This document shows positions 62,006 through 64,000 of a DNA stretch of 64,000 nucleotides, piece by piece. Position numbers and translations under genes: made by a program. Source of the stretch: Ciborinia camelliae (taxonomy: Eukaryota > Ascomycota > Leotiomycetes > Helotiales > Sclerotiniaceae); NCBI GenBank assembly GCA_025890175.1, contig JANPYM010000017.1, forward strand, positions 542,659-606,658. The letters run 5' to 3'. Positions within the stretch are counted from its first letter, which is position 1. Each line of letters starts with the position of its first letter. Below the pieces are notes generated by a model. That model did no database searches, was not told where the DNA came from, and saw nothing but the letters and a program-made list of their open reading frames with translations.

Positions 62006-63274
62006 ATGAGGCATCTCATCCTCCTTCAGATTTTTGCTCTCGTTCTCATCGCAGTTGCAGCTCCTATCCGAGTTCAATTTACTGAACATGCGTACATTTC
62101 TCCGCCTTCAACATTGAAAGTTGATTCGCGGGGCAACGATTTTCCCAATGGACTTGAAAGCAAAGATACCAACAGAAAGAAACCAACGATCCATGCTGTC
62201 CGACTAACAGGTCTTATAATTTGCCGAGGCGTCAATTATTTAGAAAAAGTCTGGAGGAGATCCGATATACATGGCCGGAAAAACTGTTTTGAGTTGTTGG
62301 CAAACGACGACAACTATGGCACCTCGAATCCAAACAAGTTGTTCTATTACAATACCGCTGAGCAAGTTACTGAGTATCATTTAGATGAGATCAAAGAAAT
62401 ACTCGAGAAAGGTCAGAAAGGTCCCATGGAGAATAAAAATGACCAGCATGTAGTTGAACTTGAGGAGGTTTACGGGCAATATCCCGCCAAGAAGTACGTG
62501 GATCAGCACCCTGAAGTGGAGAGTACCAGAAAGGAGAAGAATCCAAGTCAGCACCAACCCGAAAACAATGGCCAAAAACTGCTTGCAGATGAGAAAATCG
62601 ATACTAAAAAGGAACCCTCGACCGCTGGTTTTAGCCAAGGGGTTCAAGGAGATAAAATGAAGGAAAGACCTGTTTTAGTTGACTCGGAGAAAATGCCTAT
62701 TGACGGCAGGGAGTTTTGCCTTATTTCTGTAGGCTCTAGTTCATCGTTTGCTCGTTTAAGCGACCGTACTGGAAATCTTTCGAAATTGCTGGCATGCAAT
62801 GCGTCTAGGCTTTGGGCTGATCTAAAACACTATGTTGGATCTTTCCTGGCGAAGATTCAGGGAAACTCAGAGATTGGAAATGTGAGCTCTAAACAAACGT
62901 TGAAGACAAAGCGCCACAGTATGAAAGATCGCGAAGAGTATGAAGCGGAGAATGAGGAACTTATGCGCGGGGAACAAGTCGAGACGGAAGCTGAGGCGGA
63001 GCTGCTTTCTGGAAAGACAAAGCCCGATAATGTGATGAAGGTGCTCATTGATGATCAAATGACGAGCGAACCTGTTTCACACATGGAGAAGGTCTACAGG
63101 CGTGCTCCGGAAGAAGGAAAGAAGATGCCTGGAAGACCTGTTCAATTCGATCCACATGGAAACTATATCGATGGGGATGTGCTTGATAGTATCATGGGGG
63201 TTTGGGCTCGTGAAATAGGTCATGGATGGGTGCTTAAGAAGTCTAAGAAGTCTAAGAAATCCGGGGAATCTTGA
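62006..63274 (+). CDS. Secreted or membrane-associated hypothetical protein
   Basis: Not recognised. A single exon of 422 aa from ATG 62006; an open frame extends 28 codons upstream but without ATG. MRHLILLQIFALVLIAVAA is a signal peptide, cleaved probably after the AVAA stretch, so the product enters the secretory pathway. An early block GLIICRGVNYLEKVWRRSD and NCFELLANDDNYGTSNPNKLFYYN looks folded. The long middle (about 130-235) is Lys/Glu/Gln-rich and disordered, and a later helical segment has LWADLKHYVGSFLAKI. Near the end DPHGNYIDGDVLDSIMGVWAREIGHGW precedes a Lys/Ser tail of KKSKKSKKSGES type. Only about four cysteines remain in the mature protein, so it is not a small cysteine-rich effector. 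Function unknown; lineage-specific by appearance. Confidence 0.65.
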   Translation: MRHLILLQIFALVLIAVAAPIRVQFTEHAYISPPSTLKVDSRGNDFPNGLESKDTNRKKPTIHAVRLTGLIICRGVNYLEKVWRRSDIHGRKNCFELLANDDNYGTSNPNKLFYYNTAEQVTEYHLDEIKEILEKGQKGPMENKNDQHVVELEEVYGQYPAKKYVDQHPEVESTRKEKNPSQHQPENNGQKLLADEKIDTKKEPSTAGFSQGVQGDKMKERPVLVDSEKMPIDGREFCLISVGSSSSFARLSDRTGNLSKLLACNASRLWADLKHYVGSFLAKIQGNSEIGNVSSKQTLKTKRHSMKDREEYEAENEELMRGEQVETEAEAELLSGKTKPDNVMKVLIDDQMTSEPVSHMEKVYRRAPEEGKKMPGRPVQFDPHGNYIDGDVLDSIMGVWAREIGHGWVLKKSKKSKKSGES

Positions 63275-64000
63275 GATTCGAGTTTTATGGGATAAGGTGA
63301 CAAATATGTTGGGTGAACGTTGGTATGGAGGAATTGTCATATGAAGTACCGGTGAAGGGCAGAGTACAAATAGTATGGGCGGGCCCAGGTTGATTAATTA
63401 AGATTATCTTGCCATTGATAGTTGAGCAGCCGACGTTGTCATTGTCCTCATTTGATAGAAAATAGAACTTGTATGGAGAAGAGTCAACTCGGATTAATCA
63501 ATCCAATAATCCAGCCCTCCTTCCACATTTCTTGCTCATCCCATTAAACTCACCCGAAAATGAAAGCGTTCCTAACAAAAAGTCACCTCTCTGAAGTTCA
63601 CATATACAGCAGAACTTAGGTAGAAGCTAAAATATCGTATCAAGTATAAAGATCAAGTACGAAAATAATGAATTGGAGTAAGGAAATTAATCTATTCACG
63701 GAAATGATTTATACAAAATTCATTTAGGTTCTTAATATCATAAGACAGCGATATAATCCCACAAGGATGGAGTTAAGTTAAATTACATGAAATAAAAAGT
63801 GAAACTCCAAAGTGCTGTAGTTCAAAGCTTATCGACCAAAAAGAACCAATGCAAAGGTCACATAAATTCTCACCTGCCTCATCCAAATCAGTACATTATT
63901 GTCCGAGAAACCTACTTCGCTGCCATACGTGTTCATCAATCATAGTATTACAAAACAACTCGAAGAATATCCCTTTTCCAGACCTATCTCCGGTAGACCT
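63275..64000. other. Terminal spacer
   Basis: 726 bp after the secreted hypothetical gene. AT-rich, no open frame or repeat of note. Confidence 0.6.

Overview
The window is nuclear DNA of a filamentous ascomycete. The genes have short introns (about 42 to 182 nt, mostly 46 to 80) with GT..AG ends, the products are typical of Pezizomycotina, and the spacers are AT-rich and full of microsatellites. Gene structure and the frequent CCTAGGTA-type palindromes in the spacers would fit Leotiomycetes (Helotiales, perhaps Sclerotiniaceae). That placement is an inference; no marker gene is present.

Layout. 0-3.3 kb: a mitochondrial L-2-hydroxyglutarate dehydrogenase-like gene and a Ser/Pro/Gln-rich coiled-coil protein, both minus. 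3.3-8.2 kb: spacer with one small two-exon gene carrying a CxxC-x6-CxxC motif. 8.2-11 kb: a secreted S41/CPAF-like protease. 11-22 kb: gene-poor, holding one histidine-phosphatase gene between two spacers of about 5 kb with repeats, including a 204-bp GAAA microsatellite. 22-24.3 kb: a secreted acid sphingomyelinase-like enzyme. 26.6-29 kb: a regulator combining a BED-like finger with a zinc cluster.

31.5-46.3 kb is a dense housekeeping block: karyopherin MTR10, SmE, 5-formyltetrahydrofolate cyclo-ligase, ROT1, a membrane-anchored histidine acid phosphatase, NAD-isocitrate dehydrogenase subunit 2, and exocyst SEC5. 47.7-54.5 kb holds a large unrecognised proline-rich protein and ORC4 with AT-hooks and two PHD fingers. 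56.4-63.3 kb is accessory: a compact P450-like gene, a Zn2Cys6 gene that looks broken, and a secreted hypothetical protein.

Exon-intron models were built by hand from splice sites and reading phase; every multi-exon CDS given here sums to a multiple of three. The genes serve unrelated cellular processes and no biosynthetic cluster or defence island is evident. The less ordinary signals are the ORC4 architecture, unusual splice sites (one GC-AG intron and three AAG acceptors), a dispersed MITE-like repeat pair, the decaying zinc-cluster locus and the P450 with an altered heme loop.
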